A stretch of DNA of 64,000 bases from CAVUFH01 sp963740835 (GCA_963740835.1 CAVUFH010000003.1:1178001-1242000); one strand, 5' to 3'. Positions 18,150 to 27,786 are shown, counted from the first letter of the stretch. Numbers and translations: made by a program. Notes: generated from the sequence alone by a model not told the origin.

Positions 18150-19307
18150 ATGCCCGTCTACCTCGATCACGCGGCGTCGACCCCGATGCGACCGGAAGCG
18201 ATCGCGGCGATGCTGCCGTTCCTCGCCGATCATCCCGGCAACCCTTCGGGGAGCCATGGCGCGTCGCGTGCGGGCAAGAACGCGCTCGAAGCCGCGCGCG
18301 AGTCGGTCGCCGGCGCGTTCGCGGCCACGCCTTCGGAGGTCGTGTTCACCGGCAGCGGGAGCGAGGCCGACAACCTCGCGGTGAAGGGCGCGGCGTGGAT
18401 CGCCCACGAGCGCGGCATCGGCGACGGCGTCGTCACGACCGGGATTGAGCACAAGGCCGTCATCGGCGCGGCGTCCAGCCTGCAGCGCGAGGGTTTCCGC
18501 GTCGCGACGATCGGTGCCGGCTCTGATGGCCGCGTCGACCTCGACGCGCTCGCGGCCGCGCTCGACGAACGCACTGCGGTCGTTTCCGTGATGCTCGTCA
18601 ACAACGAGACGGGCATGGTGCAACCGCTGTCCGCCGTCGCCGCGCTGGTGCGCGAGTGCGCGCCCCACGCGGTCCTCCACACCGACGCGGTGCAGGCACC
18701 GCAGTGGCTCGATCTCCGCGAATACACGGCCGCGGCGGATCTCGTCGCAGTCTCGGGGCACAAGTTCGGCGGTCCGAAGGGTGTCGGCGCGCTCATCGTC
18801 CGCGGCGGCGTCGCGCTGCGGCCGCTGGTCGAAGGGGGCGGGCACGAGCAAGGCCGGCGGGCCGGCACCCAGAACGTTGCCGGCATCGTCGCGCTGGCCA
18901 CCGCCCTGCAGCTCACCGACGCCAATCGCACCGACGAGAACGCGCGGATCGTCGCGTTCCGCGACCGTCTCGAAGCCGGCTTGCTGGAGACGGTCGACGG
19001 GCTCACGATCACCGGCGATCCGCACGGTCGGGTCGCGGGCGTCCTGCACGCCGCGTTCCCGGGTGTGGAAGCCGAGACCCTCCTCGTGGCACTCGACCAG
19101 CGCGATGTGTACGCCGCCTCCGGTTCGGCCTGCAGCTCCGGTGCGATCGACCCATCGCACGTGCTGCTTGCGATGGGCATGGACCGCGCGCGTGCCCTGT
19201 CATGCGTCCGTTTCAGTCTCGGTTACGCGTCCACCGATGCCGATGTCGATTCCGCCCTCGCGGCGATCCCGGCTGCCGTCGGACAGTTGGTGAGCGTTCC
19301 GTCGTGA
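18150..19307 (+). CDS. Cysteine desulfurase (IscS/NifS type)
   Basis: A 385-residue PLP enzyme that takes sulfur from cysteine as a persulfide. It opens YLDHAASTPMRPEA, has the PLP-binding lysine at about 205 in VSGHKFGGPKG, RRAGTQNVAGIVALA, and the persulfide-forming cysteine at about 328 in ASGSACSSG. mnmA follows directly, so the enzyme probably supplies sulfur for tRNA thiolation and possibly iron-sulfur clusters. The same pair is adjacent in M. tuberculosis (Rv3025c-Rv3024c). Start: ATG 18150 with TACCAT 6 nt upstream, fitting a leaderless mRNA. Confidence 0.93.
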   Translation: MPVYLDHAASTPMRPEAIAAMLPFLADHPGNPSGSHGASRAGKNALEAARESVAGAFAATPSEVVFTGSGSEADNLAVKGAAWIAHERGIGDGVVTTGIEHKAVIGAASSLQREGFRVATIGAGSDGRVDLDALAAALDERTAVVSVMLVNNETGMVQPLSAVAALVRECAPHAVLHTDAVQAPQWLDLREYTAAADLVAVSGHKFGGPKGVGALIVRGGVALRPLVEGGGHEQGRRAGTQNVAGIVALATALQLTDANRTDENARIVAFRDRLEAGLLETVDGLTITGDPHGRVAGVLHAAFPGVEAETLLVALDQRDVYAASGSACSSGAIDPSHVLLAMGMDRARALSCVRFSLGYASTDADVDSALAAIPAAVGQLVSVPS

Positions 19308-19357
19308 AGGTCCCATGGTGAAGGTCGCGTCGTGAAGGGCATGTCGTGAAGGTCATG
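19302..19357. repeat. 14-bp tandem repeat, four copies, at a gene junction
   Basis: Imperfect 14-bp units begin at 19302, 19316, 19330 and 19344, each containing GTGAAGG. The first holds the TGA of the cysteine desulfurase gene and the last the GTG start of mnmA. The array therefore multiplies start-like GTGAAG sequences across the junction. Confidence 0.85.
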
Positions 19358-20371
19358 GTGATGATGAGCGGCGGGGTCGACTCGTCGGTGACCGCCGCGC
19401 TGCTCCGCGACGCGGGCCACGAAGTCACCGGCGTCACGCTCAAGCTCTGGGGCGGCGAAAGCGATTCCGGGTGCTGCAGCGTCGCCGATGTCGAAGACGC
19501 GCGCCGGGTCGCGGCGCAGCTCGACATCCGGCACTACGTCTTCAACTTCTCGGATGGCTTCGACGCAAACGTCGTCGCGCCCTACGCGGCGGCGTACGAA
19601 CACGGTCGCACGCCGAACCCGTGCGTCGAATGCAACCGCACGATGAAGTTCGGCCGTGCGCTCGAGCGGGCGCGGCAGCTCGGCTTCGACGCGGTCGCCA
19701 CCGGTCATCACGCGCGCGTCGTCGACACGCGGGATGGTCTCGCGATCGGGCGCGGTGCGGATGCCGCCAAGGACCAGTCGTACGTCCTCTACATGCTCGG
19801 CGCGGAACAACTGCGCCGCACGCTGCTTCCCGTCGGCGAGCTCACCAAGGCGGAGGTGCGCGAGCGTGCGTCCGCGCTCGGCCTGCGCACCGCGACCAAG
19901 CCCGAGAGCATGGACGTGTGCTTCATCACCAAGGGCGGGCGCGAGGCGTTCCTCGGTGCACGCATCGCGCGCAAGCCAGGCGTCCTCGTCACCACCGATG
20001 GCACCGAGCTCGGCCGGCACGACGGGATCGACGCGTTCACGATCGGTCAGCGACGCGGTCTTGCCGTTGCGGTCGGCGAACGCCGCTACGTCACCGACAT
20101 CGCGCCGGCCACCGCCACGGTCACCCTCGGCACGCGCGCTGACCTGCTACGGGAACGTGTGACGATCACCGACACGACGTGGACATTCGGGACAGCGCCC
20201 GCGGGCGAGGTGCTCGCGCAATCGCGCGCGCACGGCGAGCCCGTTCCCGCGCGCGTCGCCGGCGACGTCGTCGAATTCGCAACGCCCCAACCGCGCGTCG
20301 CGCCCGGACAGGTCGTCGCGCTGTATCGCGACGATCTCGTGCTCGGCGGCGGCACCGCGGTTGCCGGCTGA
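19346..20371 (+). CDS. mnmA: tRNA-specific 2-thiouridylase MnmA
   Basis: A 341-residue enzyme that makes 2-thiouridine at wobble position 34 of tRNA using persulfide sulfur. The PP-loop ATP motif is MSGGVDSSVTAALL; catalytic cysteines are Cys93 (PNPCVECNRTMKFG) and Cys192 (SMDVCFI). KDQSYVLYML and the C-terminal beta-barrel region (GQVVALYRDD) are present. Start: GTG 19346 in the fourth unit of a tandem repeat; internal ATGs at codons 4, 6 and 7 would also keep the PP-loop. The upstream desulfurase gene ends 38 bp earlier. Confidence 0.93.
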   Translation: MKVMVMMSGGVDSSVTAALLRDAGHEVTGVTLKLWGGESDSGCCSVADVEDARRVAAQLDIRHYVFNFSDGFDANVVAPYAAAYEHGRTPNPCVECNRTMKFGRALERARQLGFDAVATGHHARVVDTRDGLAIGRGADAAKDQSYVLYMLGAEQLRRTLLPVGELTKAEVRERASALGLRTATKPESMDVCFITKGGREAFLGARIARKPGVLVTTDGTELGRHDGIDAFTIGQRRGLAVAVGERRYVTDIAPATATVTLGTRADLLRERVTITDTTWTFGTAPAGEVLAQSRAHGEPVPARVAGDVVEFATPQPRVAPGQVVALYRDDLVLGGGTAVAG

Positions 20372-20374
20372 CGA

Positions 20375-21247
20375 TCAGAGGTTCGCGAGGTGGCGGCTGC
20401 CCGCGGTCGCCAGCACCTCACGGCGACGGATCGGCGCGATGAGCACGATGTCGGTGTCGACGATCGCGCCGTCGGTGCGGCCACGGCGGCGGGAGAAGCT
20501 CGCGGGTTCCGTCAACGCGATCGTGACGCTGCCGGTTCGGGAGCCGAGGCGGAGGTCGAGCGCGCGCGCGAGGGCGGGATCGGGCGCGGTCGCGCCGATG
20601 CCGGCGACATCGGCGCGCACCATGAGGACCGGGTCGAGCAGGATCAGCGGGTCGACGATCACGACTCCCGCCGGAACCATCACGAACCAACGGCGCGACA
20701 AGCCGTGCAGCGAACGGGCGAGGAACGCGGCGAGCGGGAAGCCGATGACGACCGCCAGGATCCCCAGGAGCAATCGACCGTCGGCGAGCAGCAGCGGACC
20801 GGCCGCGACCCCCGTGCCGACGAGGACGACGGCGAGTGGGACCGGCAGGAGGAGCAGCGGTGTCGGGATGTGCAGCGGGAAGCGCACTTCATCGCCGTAG
20901 GCGAGCGCGTTCCCTGTCGCTTGGGCGAACGGCGCCGCCAGGATGAGCGCGGCACCGAGGACGGAGGACACGATCGCGATGACCGCGTTGGTCGTCGAGG
21001 TGGAGGGCACGGCCGCGAGAGCGACCAGCACCGCGATCGGCGCGACGACTCGAAGCAGCGTGAGGCCCCACGGACGCGGCGCGAGCAGTGCGACGAGCCC
21101 ACTGGCCCACGCACCCCACAACAACACCGCGGCGACTGCGGCGGGCGCCGTCGACCAACCGTTCAGTGCATCGGCCAGTGCGCTTCCGGTGGTGATCGGT
21201 AGCATCGCCCACGCCAGCCGCGCGCACCACAACCACAGGTTTTGCAT
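20375..21247 (-). CDS. Polytopic membrane protein of unknown function
   Basis: A 290-residue protein with about six to eight hydrophobic segments in the first 220 residues (for example VAAVLLWGAWASGLVALLAP, VVAPIAVLVALAAVPS, LLLLPVPLAVVLVGTGVAAG and LLLGILAVVIGFPLAAFLAR), then a soluble C-terminal domain with RRWFVMVPAGVVIVDPLILL and TGSVTIALTEPASFS that may bind the membrane face. Family not recognised. Start: ATG 21247; the open frame continues upstream antisense to the MetE-like gene and was rejected. The gene lies between mnmA (convergent) and the MetE-like gene (divergent). Confidence 0.7.
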   Translation of the reverse strand: MQNLWLWCARLAWAMLPITTGSALADALNGWSTAPAAVAAVLLWGAWASGLVALLAPRPWGLTLLRVVAPIAVLVALAAVPSTSTTNAVIAIVSSVLGAALILAAPFAQATGNALAYGDEVRFPLHIPTPLLLLPVPLAVVLVGTGVAAGPLLLADGRLLLGILAVVIGFPLAAFLARSLHGLSRRWFVMVPAGVVIVDPLILLDPVLMVRADVAGIGATAPDPALARALDLRLGSRTGSVTIALTEPASFSRRRGRTDGAIVDTDIVLIAPIRRREVLATAGSRHLANL

Positions 21248-21311
21248 GGCCCCCAAGCTGTCGCGCTTGCATTCCGAGGAGTTCGAAAGGCGTCCGTATA
21301 CTACGAATTTC

Positions 21312-22315
21312 ATGCCTTCGACCGTGCTCGCTGCAGGGATCGCCACTGGCGTCGGCAGTCTTCCGCATCGCGACGCGGGTGCGGCTGCGGCGCTCGTTCT
21401 GCGCTGCCTGCCCGACCTGCCGCCGGTGCCGCAGCTTCCGCACCGCAGCCTGCGGGAGGGCGTGCTCGCGCAATGGTTGCACGGTGTCCCCGGCGTCGTC
21501 GTCGACGACAACGGCTCGTTCGCGATCGCTGGTGTCGTCGACCCGCGCGCGCCGGTATCGGCCGTGCTGCAGGCCGATGCGCACGCCGGACTCGTCGGAT
21601 TCGTTGATGCCGCGGTTGCGTTGCCGCGCCCGCCGCGCGCGTCAAAGCGCAGGTCACCGGGCCGCTGACGTTGGGTGTGGCGCTCGTGCACGCGGGGGTG
21701 GAACCCGAGCGCGCCTTCTCGGTCGCGGCGCGGGTGTCGCGCGACTGGGCCACCGCCATCCAGGGCTACTTCGCCGCGCGCATGCCGGCCAGCGCGCTCG
21801 TCCTGTTCTTCGACGAGCCCGCGCTCGTGCAATGGCGCCGCGACGACCCACCGCTCGAACGGGAACTGGCGACCGATCTGCTCTCGGCGGCCCTTGCCGC
21901 GCCCCGCTGCGCCACCGGCGTTCATGTGTGCGGCGCCGGTGACGTGCGGGTCGCGCTCGCGGCCGGGCCGGATGTGGTCCATATGGATGTCGACGCCGTG
22001 GACCTCGACGACGCGATCGCGCTGAGCCGGTTCCTCGACGGTGGCGGCTGGATCGCCTGGGGCGCGGTGCCCACACACGGGCCGATCGGTGAGCACCCGT
22101 CGCCGCTGTGGAAGTCGCTCCTCGACGTCTGGTGCGAGCTGACGCGCCGCGGCTGCGATCCGGTGCGGCTCCGCCAGCAGGCGTTGGTCGCACCCGCGTG
22201 CGGGCTCGCAGGCCACGGCCCGAGCCAGGCCGAACGCGCGATGTTGCTCGCGCGTGAGCTCGGCAACCGCGTCCACGACCAAGCCGCGGCGACGAAACTG
22301 GCAATCGGCGCTTAG
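21312..22315 (+). CDS. MetE C-terminal-like protein (frameshifted)
   Basis: About 334 residues in the cobalamin-independent methionine synthase / uroporphyrinogen decarboxylase fold. The first frame gives GIATGVGSLPHRDAGAAAAL and LREGVLAQWLHGVPGV; the second gives VKAQVTGPLTLGVALVHAG, a zinc-site-like GVHVCGAGDVR, DVVHMDVDAVDL and VAPACGLAGHGPSQAERA. The frames join at the CG run 21634-21641; removing one CG gives a natural PRVKAQVTGPLTL reading. M. tuberculosis Rv3015c is a similar protein beside ligA, the same order as here. It is shorter than MetE, so true methionine synthesis is unproven. Start: ATG 21312 with TATACT at 21297-21302. Confidence 0.78.
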
Positions 22316-22333
22316 CCGGTCCGAGCCGGTCGT
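22314..22333. repeat. 10-bp tandem duplication over a stop codon
   Basis: AGCCGGTCCG (22314-22323) is followed by AGCCGGTCGT (22324-22333), eight of ten bases identical, starting inside the TAG stop of the MetE-like gene. It is the weakest member of the gene-end duplication series. Confidence 0.45.
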
Positions 22334-22364
22334 GAGGGTCGGAGCTGCTCGTTAGGCTCGCGAT

Positions 22365-24452
22365 GTGGCCGCGTCAGCGAAGAAGGAAGGGCCCGACGAG
22401 GAAGCAGTCGCGCGTGTCCAGGCGTTGCGCGAGCTGATCGACTACCACACGGAGCGCTACTTCGTTCACGACGATCCCGAGCTCAGTGACGCGGAGTTCG
22501 ACGCGCTCGTGCGCGAACTGCGCGAGCTCGAAGCCGCGCGTCCAGACCTGGTCACGCCGGACTCACCGACGCAGCGACCGGGAGGACGATCGGTATCGAC
22601 GTTCGCGCCGGTGGTGCACCGGGTCCCGATGCTGTCGCTCGACAACGCGTTCTCGTTCGACGAATTGCAGGCCTGGGCGACCCGCATCGAGAAGCTCGTG
22701 CCACAAGCGGTTCGCTATGTCGTCGAACCGAAACTCGACGGCCTCGCCATCTCGCTGCAGTACGAAGCCGGCCGCTTCACCGTGGGGGCGACGCGCGGCG
22801 ATGGCGTCACCGGCGAAGACGTCACCGAGAACCTGCGCACGATCGGCGCGATCCCGAAGAAGCTGAAGGGCAAGGACATCCCGACGTTGCTCGAGGTGCG
22901 TGGCGAGGTGTTCATGCCGCTCGCGTCGTTCGCGGACCTGAATCGGCGCCAAGGTGAGGCCGGTGACCGCCTCTTCGTGAACGCCCGCAACGCGGCCGCC
23001 GGCAGCCTCCGGCAGAAGGACGCGAGCGTCACCGCGTCGCGCGATCTCACCGTCTTCTGCTACCAGATCGGTACGCAGGACGGCGGCCCCCGCGTGCGCA
23101 CGCACTCCGAGACACTCGAGTGGCTGCGATCGCTCGGGTTCCCGGTCGAGCCGCACATCCGCGCGGTGGAGGGCACCGAAGACATCTTCGCGTTCTGCCG
23201 CGAGATGGAGGAGAACCGCCATTCGCTCGGCTACGACATCGACGGCGTCGTCGCCAAGGTCGACGATCTCGGCCAGCGAGCCGAGATGGGCAACACCTCC
23301 CGCGCGCCGCGCTGGGCGATCGCGTACAAGTTCCCGCCCGAGGAGAAGACCACGGTCCTCCGGGACATCATGGTGAGCATCGGCCGGACCGGCCGCGCCA
23401 CACCGTTCGCGGTACTCGAGCCGGTGTTCGTCGGCGGCGCGAACGTGTCACTCGCGACGTTGCACAACGAGGACGATGTCGCGCGCAAGGACGTGCGTCC
23501 CGGCGACACCGTCATCGTGCGGCGCGCCGGCGACGTCATTCCCGAAGTGGTCGGCCCGATCCTCGTCAAGCGGCCGAAGCGGACCCCGCGCTGGAAGTTC
23601 CCCGACAAGTGTCCGGAGTGCGGTGAACCGCTGGTGCGCCTCGAGGGCGAGGCGAACCACCACTGCATCAACGTCGACTGCCCGATGCAGCAGGTGCAGC
23701 GCATCGTCCACTACGCGGGTCGCGGCGCGTTGGACATCGAAGGCCTCGGCGAGGAGCGGGTTCGTCAGTTCACCGACGCCGACCTGCTGCGTGACGCGGG
23801 CGACATCTACGACCTCACTGTCGAGAAGCTCGTGCCGCTCGAACGCATCGGCGAACGCAGCGCCCAGCTCTTGGTCGACGCGATCGCGGGGTCGAAGGAC
23901 GCGCCGTTGTGGCGGTTGCTCGTCGGCCTCGGCATCAACCACGTGGGTCCGACCGCGGCGCAAGCGCTCGCGCGCAGCCTCGGTCACCTCGATCGCATCG
24001 CGAACTCGCCGGAAGAAGCGCTCGTCGCGGTCGACGGTGTCGGCCCGACGATCGCACAGAGCGTGCAGCGCTTCTTCTCGATCGATCGCAACCGCGATCT
24101 CGTCGACCGGCTCCGCGCTGCGGGCGTGAACTTCGAGGGACCCGCACCCACTGCCGCGTCCTCCGAAGCGCAGACCCTCGCGGGACTGACGTTCGTCCTC
24201 ACGGGCTCGCTCGAGGCCTACACGCGCGACGAAGCCGCGGCCGAGATCGAGGCGCGCGGCGGCAAGGTCACGAGCAGCGTCTCGAAGAAGACGAGCTACG
24301 TCGTCGCGGGGGAGAGCCCGGGCTCGAAGCTCACGAAGGCCGAGGAGCTCGGCGTGACCGTGCTCGGCGACGATACGTTCCAGGAGCTGCTCGACAACGG
24401 CCCCGCCGACGAGTTACGCCGCAACGGTGACGCGGCTACGCCGCAACGGTGA
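22365..24452 (+). CDS. ligA: NAD-dependent DNA ligase
   Basis: A 695-residue replicative ligase that seals nicks using NAD. The adenylated lysine is about residue 123 in VVEPKLDGLAISLQYE; other marks are SLDNAFSFDEL, DGVTGEDVTENLRTI, KFPPEEKTTVLRDI in the OB fold, zinc ligands CPEC and HHCINVDCP, helix-hairpin-helix motifs and a C-terminal BRCT domain (LAGLTFVLTGSLEAYTRDE). Start: GTG 22365 with TAGGCT 6 nt upstream, suggesting leaderless translation. The last codons are disturbed by a 22-bp tandem duplication. Confidence 0.96.
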   Translation: MAASAKKEGPDEEAVARVQALRELIDYHTERYFVHDDPELSDAEFDALVRELRELEAARPDLVTPDSPTQRPGGRSVSTFAPVVHRVPMLSLDNAFSFDELQAWATRIEKLVPQAVRYVVEPKLDGLAISLQYEAGRFTVGATRGDGVTGEDVTENLRTIGAIPKKLKGKDIPTLLEVRGEVFMPLASFADLNRRQGEAGDRLFVNARNAAAGSLRQKDASVTASRDLTVFCYQIGTQDGGPRVRTHSETLEWLRSLGFPVEPHIRAVEGTEDIFAFCREMEENRHSLGYDIDGVVAKVDDLGQRAEMGNTSRAPRWAIAYKFPPEEKTTVLRDIMVSIGRTGRATPFAVLEPVFVGGANVSLATLHNEDDVARKDVRPGDTVIVRRAGDVIPEVVGPILVKRPKRTPRWKFPDKCPECGEPLVRLEGEANHHCINVDCPMQQVQRIVHYAGRGALDIEGLGEERVRQFTDADLLRDAGDIYDLTVEKLVPLERIGERSAQLLVDAIAGSKDAPLWRLLVGLGINHVGPTAAQALARSLGHLDRIANSPEEALVAVDGVGPTIAQSVQRFFSIDRNRDLVDRLRAAGVNFEGPAPTAASSEAQTLAGLTFVLTGSLEAYTRDEAAAEIEARGGKVTSSVSKKTSYVVAGESPGSKLTKAEELGVTVLGDDTFQELLDNGPADELRRNGDAATPQR

Positions 24453-24474
24453 CGCGGCTACGCCGCAACGGTGA
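24415..24474. repeat. 22-bp tandem duplication at the ligA end
   Basis: Two identical 22-bp units (24415-24436, 24437-24458) and 16 bases of a third (24459-24474). Because 22 is not a multiple of three, the copies are read in different frames; LigA ends at the TGA of the second copy. The stop codon of the convergent gene (24458-24460) also lies within the array. Confidence 0.9.
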
Positions 24475-24901
24475 AACGCCAGGTGTAGGTGTAGATGCTG
24501 TTCGCCTCGTGCGCTTCGGCTTCGGACTTGCTCGCGTCCCAGAAGACGGCCGTGGCGTCGTGCCGTCCTTCGGGGAGCTCCTTGAACGCCTGTCCGTCGC
24601 CGGGCCGCCAGAACACCTGGCCCACGCCCTTGTCACCGGTGTACTGGTCTTCGGGGATGCGCTGGCCATCGATCTCGAGCGCGCCGCGGAGGTCGTCGCG
24701 CAGGTCGAAGCCGACCGTGTCCTGGGGGCGGATCACCGAGTCCTCCGACGGATACACCTGCGAAACCGAGTCGGGGCGGTCCTTGCTGGCCGTGCTCGTG
24801 TCCTGGGAGCGGTAGCCGAACCAGGCCAGGTTGGCCACGACCAGCAACAGGATGACCACGATCGCGACGCGTTCAGGATGCTCGGGCCGGCGCAGCTGCA
24901 C
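24458..24901 (-). CDS. Membrane-anchored hypothetical protein
   Basis: A 147-residue protein with one N-terminal anchor (VAIVVILLLVVANLAWFGY) preceded by a charged cytoplasmic tail, and a soluble domain with DTVGFDLRDDLRGALEIDGQ, VFWRPGDGQAFKELPEGRHD and a final YTYTWRFTVAA. The domain looks like a small beta-sandwich in which ligand-free 'HDATAVFWD' style strands predominate. Family not recognised. It is divergent from the PknB-like kinase, but there is no evidence for a functional link. Confidence 0.65.
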   Translation of the reverse strand: MQLRRPEHPERVAIVVILLLVVANLAWFGYRSQDTSTASKDRPDSVSQVYPSEDSVIRPQDTVGFDLRDDLRGALEIDGQRIPEDQYTGDKGVGQVFWRPGDGQAFKELPEGRHDATAVFWDASKSEAEAHEANSIYTYTWRFTVAA

Positions 24902-25013
24902 CGGTCGAAGCTACCCAAGGCCCCCGTCTGATCAGCAGTCGCGGCGGGAGCGCGTGCGGGCCGAACGCCGCTCGTGCCACGTTGCGGGGTGATGCGGCCA
25001 CTACCGTGTGCCC

Positions 25014-26876
25014 GTGGCCCGAAGTCTCGTGAGCGACCTCGCGGGCCGTGTCCTCGCGGGCCGGTACCTGCTTCACTCGGCCATCGGGACCGGCGCGAGC
25101 GGGCGCGTGTACCTCGCCGAGGACACCCGCCTCCGGCGGCGCGTCGCGGTCAAGATCCTCCACGCCGCGCTCGCCGAGGACACCGCGTTTCTCCGCCGCT
25201 TCCGTGCCGAGGCGCAGGTCGCGGCCTCGCTCCACCATCCCCACATCGTCACCGTCCACGACTGGGGCGAGGACGATGTGCCCTTCATGGTGCTCGAGCT
25301 GCTCGAGGGCGGGAGCCTGCGGTCGATCCTCGACCAGGAGGCCCACCTCAGCGTCCCCCAGGCGGCGCGGGTCGGCCGCGACGTCGCATCCGCGCTGGAG
25401 TACGCCCACGCCCGCGGGATCCTGCACCGCGACATCAAGCCCGCGAACCTCCTCTTCGACGAGCACGGCATCGTGCGCGTCGCCGACTTCGGCTTGGCCC
25501 GCGCGCTGGCCGAGGCGAGCTGGACCGAGCCGTCGGGCGCGGTGTTCGGCACCGCCCGCTACGCATCGCCGGAGCAGGCGATGGGCGTGCAGCTCGACGC
25601 CCGCTCCGACCTCTACTCCTTGTCGCTGGTCCTGATCGAGGCGGTCACGGGCAAGGTCCCCTTCTCGGCCGACACCACGATCGGCATGCTCACCGCCCGC
25701 ACCCAACGGCCGGTCACCGCGCCGCCGGAGCTCGGGCCCCTCGCGCCCGTCGTCGAGCGCGCCGGTCGCATCGATGTGAGCGAGCGCTACCCGGACGCGG
25801 CGACGATGCGCGTCGCGCTGAACGATGTCGGCGAGTCGCTTCCGCCGCCCGGCCCGCTCGCGCTCGCGGGCATGGTCGACCAACCTGACCCGCACCCGAC
25901 CCGCACCGCCGCGCCCGAGGCGACCGGCGCGCTCTTCGACCAAGACGCGAGCGATGCCGCCGTGCCCGAGGTCGTCCCCGTCGCGCGCCACCGCGAGGTG
26001 CGCCGCCTGGTGCCGTTCGTCGTCATCGCGGCGGTGATGGTCGCGATCGTCCTCGGCGCGGTCGCGTTCGCCCAGATCAGCGGCGGTTCGCAGACCGAAG
26101 TACCGGGTGTCGTCGGATATCCCCTCGACCAGGCCCGCGCCCAGATCGACCAGGCCGGCTTCGGGGTCTCGGTCGACCGGAAGAACGCGCCCGATCCCAC
26201 CGGCACGGTGATCTCCCAGTCACCCGCGAGCGGATCGTTCTCCGACGCCGACACGGTGCACCTCACGGTCTCGAAGGGTCCCGCCCTCGTCACGATCCCC
26301 GATGTCAACGGCAAGACACGAGCGGACGCGGCCGCCGCGCTCACCGCGGCCGGCTTCAGCGTCGGCACCGACCGGCGTGGTTACGACAACAGCGTCGCCG
26401 CGGACCACGTCATCGGTGTGGAGCCGCAACCGTCGGGGAGCAAGGTCGCGCCAGACTCGTCGCTGGTGCTGGTCGTGAGCGACGGGCACGCGCCGGTGAA
26501 GATCCCCGACGTGCGGGGACAGTCGTTCGACGCCGCCAAGGCCGCGCTCGAAAGCGCGGGCTTCAAGGTGACGCGCGGCGACGACGCGTTCTCCGACACG
26601 TACGCCGCGGGGCAGGTCGCGGCGACGAATCCTGCGGTCGGCCAGACGGTCGCGTACGGCGCCAACATCGCGGTCGTCGTCAGCAAGGGGCCCGACCTCG
26701 TGACGGTGCCCGACGTCGTCAGCAGACTCCTCGGCGGTGCGCTCGACCTCCTGGCGCAGAGCGGCCTGACCGGTACTGTCAACGGTCCGATCCAGTGGGC
26801 CCAGCCCGTGAAGCGCCAGAACGTCGCGCCGGGCGCCCAGGTGCCGCGCGGCACGCTCGTCACCATGGATCTCTGA
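25014..26876 (+). CDS. Ser/Thr protein kinase with PASTA domains (PknB-like)
   Basis: A transmembrane kinase of 620 residues. The kinase domain (about 10-270) has the glycine loop IGTGASGRVYLAED, ATP-binding lysine in VAVKILH, catalytic HRDIKPANLLF, DFG in VADFGLARAL and GTARYASPEQAMG. One membrane span follows (VPFVVIAAVMVAIVLGAVAF), then three clear PASTA repeats (for example VPGVVGYPLDQARAQIDQAG, IPDVNGKTRADAAAALTAAG, IPDVRGQSFDAAKAALESAG) and a fourth degenerate one. PASTA domains sense muropeptides or lipid II, so the protein probably couples cell-wall state to growth. GTG 25014 was preferred because TACCGT lies 6 nt before it; GTG 25008 is also possible. Confidence 0.9.
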   Translation: MARSLVSDLAGRVLAGRYLLHSAIGTGASGRVYLAEDTRLRRRVAVKILHAALAEDTAFLRRFRAEAQVAASLHHPHIVTVHDWGEDDVPFMVLELLEGGSLRSILDQEAHLSVPQAARVGRDVASALEYAHARGILHRDIKPANLLFDEHGIVRVADFGLARALAEASWTEPSGAVFGTARYASPEQAMGVQLDARSDLYSLSLVLIEAVTGKVPFSADTTIGMLTARTQRPVTAPPELGPLAPVVERAGRIDVSERYPDAATMRVALNDVGESLPPPGPLALAGMVDQPDPHPTRTAAPEATGALFDQDASDAAVPEVVPVARHREVRRLVPFVVIAAVMVAIVLGAVAFAQISGGSQTEVPGVVGYPLDQARAQIDQAGFGVSVDRKNAPDPTGTVISQSPASGSFSDADTVHLTVSKGPALVTIPDVNGKTRADAAAALTAAGFSVGTDRRGYDNSVAADHVIGVEPQPSGSKVAPDSSLVLVVSDGHAPVKIPDVRGQSFDAAKAALESAGFKVTRGDDAFSDTYAAGQVAATNPAVGQTVAYGANIAVVVSKGPDLVTVPDVVSRLLGGALDLLAQSGLTGTVNGPIQWAQPVKRQNVAPGAQVPRGTLVTMDL

Positions 26877-26910
26877 GCCAACCGACCGCAGATCGACAGG
26901 GAGAACGGGA

Positions 26911-27786
26911 ATGGGTGCACTCGACGGACGCGTCGCGATCATCACCGGCGCGGGACGCGGCCTCGGCCGCGAGCACGCGCTGCTGTTCGCCGCCGAGGGC
27001 GCCAAGATTGTGGTGAACGACCTCGGCGGTGACATGCACGGCGAGGGCGGCGATCCGAGCGCGGCGATGGAAGTCGTCGACGAGATCAAGGGGATGGGTG
27101 GCGAGGCAGTCGTCAACGGCGACAACGTCGCCGACTGGGCCGGCGCCGCCCGGCTGGTGGAGACCGCGGTCAACACGTTCGGTGACCTCCACGTGCTCGT
27201 CAACAACGCCGGCATCCTGCGCGACCGCGTGATCATCAACATGACCGAGGCGGAATGGGACGCGGTCATCCAGGTCCACCTCAAAGGGCACTTCTGCCCG
27301 ACCCGGCACGCGGCCACGTACTGGCGCGAACAGACCAAAGCGGGCAAGGAAGTGAACGCCGCGCTCGTGCACACGACGTCGACCTCGGGGCTGTTCTCCA
27401 ACCCCGGGCAGGCGAACTACGACGCCGCGAAGTCGGGCATCGCGACGTTCTCGCAGGTCTGCGCCAAGGAGCTGAGCCGCTACGGCGTGCGATCGAACTC
27501 GATCGCACCGGCCGCACGCACGCGGCTCACCGAGGCGACGCCGGGCCTCGGGGACGTGGTGAAACCGCCCGAGGACGGCTTCGACGTGTGGGATCCGGCG
27601 AATGTCTCCCCGTTCGTCGCGTACCTGGCGACACCCGATTGTCCGTTCACGGGCGAGACGTTCTTCGTGCAGGGCGGCAAGGTGCAACGCGCCCAGTCGT
27701 GGAAGTTCGCCGAGGAGATCGACAAGCCGGACCGCTGGACTGTTGCGGAGCTCCGTGCCGAAGGTGCGCGACTCGCCGCGAAGTAG
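26911..27786 (+). CDS. SDR-family dehydrogenase/reductase
   Basis: A 291-residue short-chain dehydrogenase. It has the cofactor motif ITGAGRGLGREHALLFAAEG, VVNDLGG after strand 2, NNAGILRDR, and the active-site SxxxxxxxxxxxYxxxK in STSGLFSNPGQANYDAAKSG. The style (NDLGG, GILRDR) matches the dehydrogenase domain of peroxisomal MFE-2-type enzymes and actinobacterial 3-hydroxyacyl-CoA dehydrogenases. With the SCP2-like gene nearby, fatty acid or sterol side-chain metabolism is plausible. Start: ATG 26911 with AGGGAGAAC upstream. Confidence 0.85.
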   Translation: MGALDGRVAIITGAGRGLGREHALLFAAEGAKIVVNDLGGDMHGEGGDPSAAMEVVDEIKGMGGEAVVNGDNVADWAGAARLVETAVNTFGDLHVLVNNAGILRDRVIINMTEAEWDAVIQVHLKGHFCPTRHAATYWREQTKAGKEVNAALVHTTSTSGLFSNPGQANYDAAKSGIATFSQVCAKELSRYGVRSNSIAPAARTRLTEATPGLGDVVKPPEDGFDVWDPANVSPFVAYLATPDCPFTGETFFVQGGKVQRAQSWKFAEEIDKPDRWTVAELRAEGARLAAK

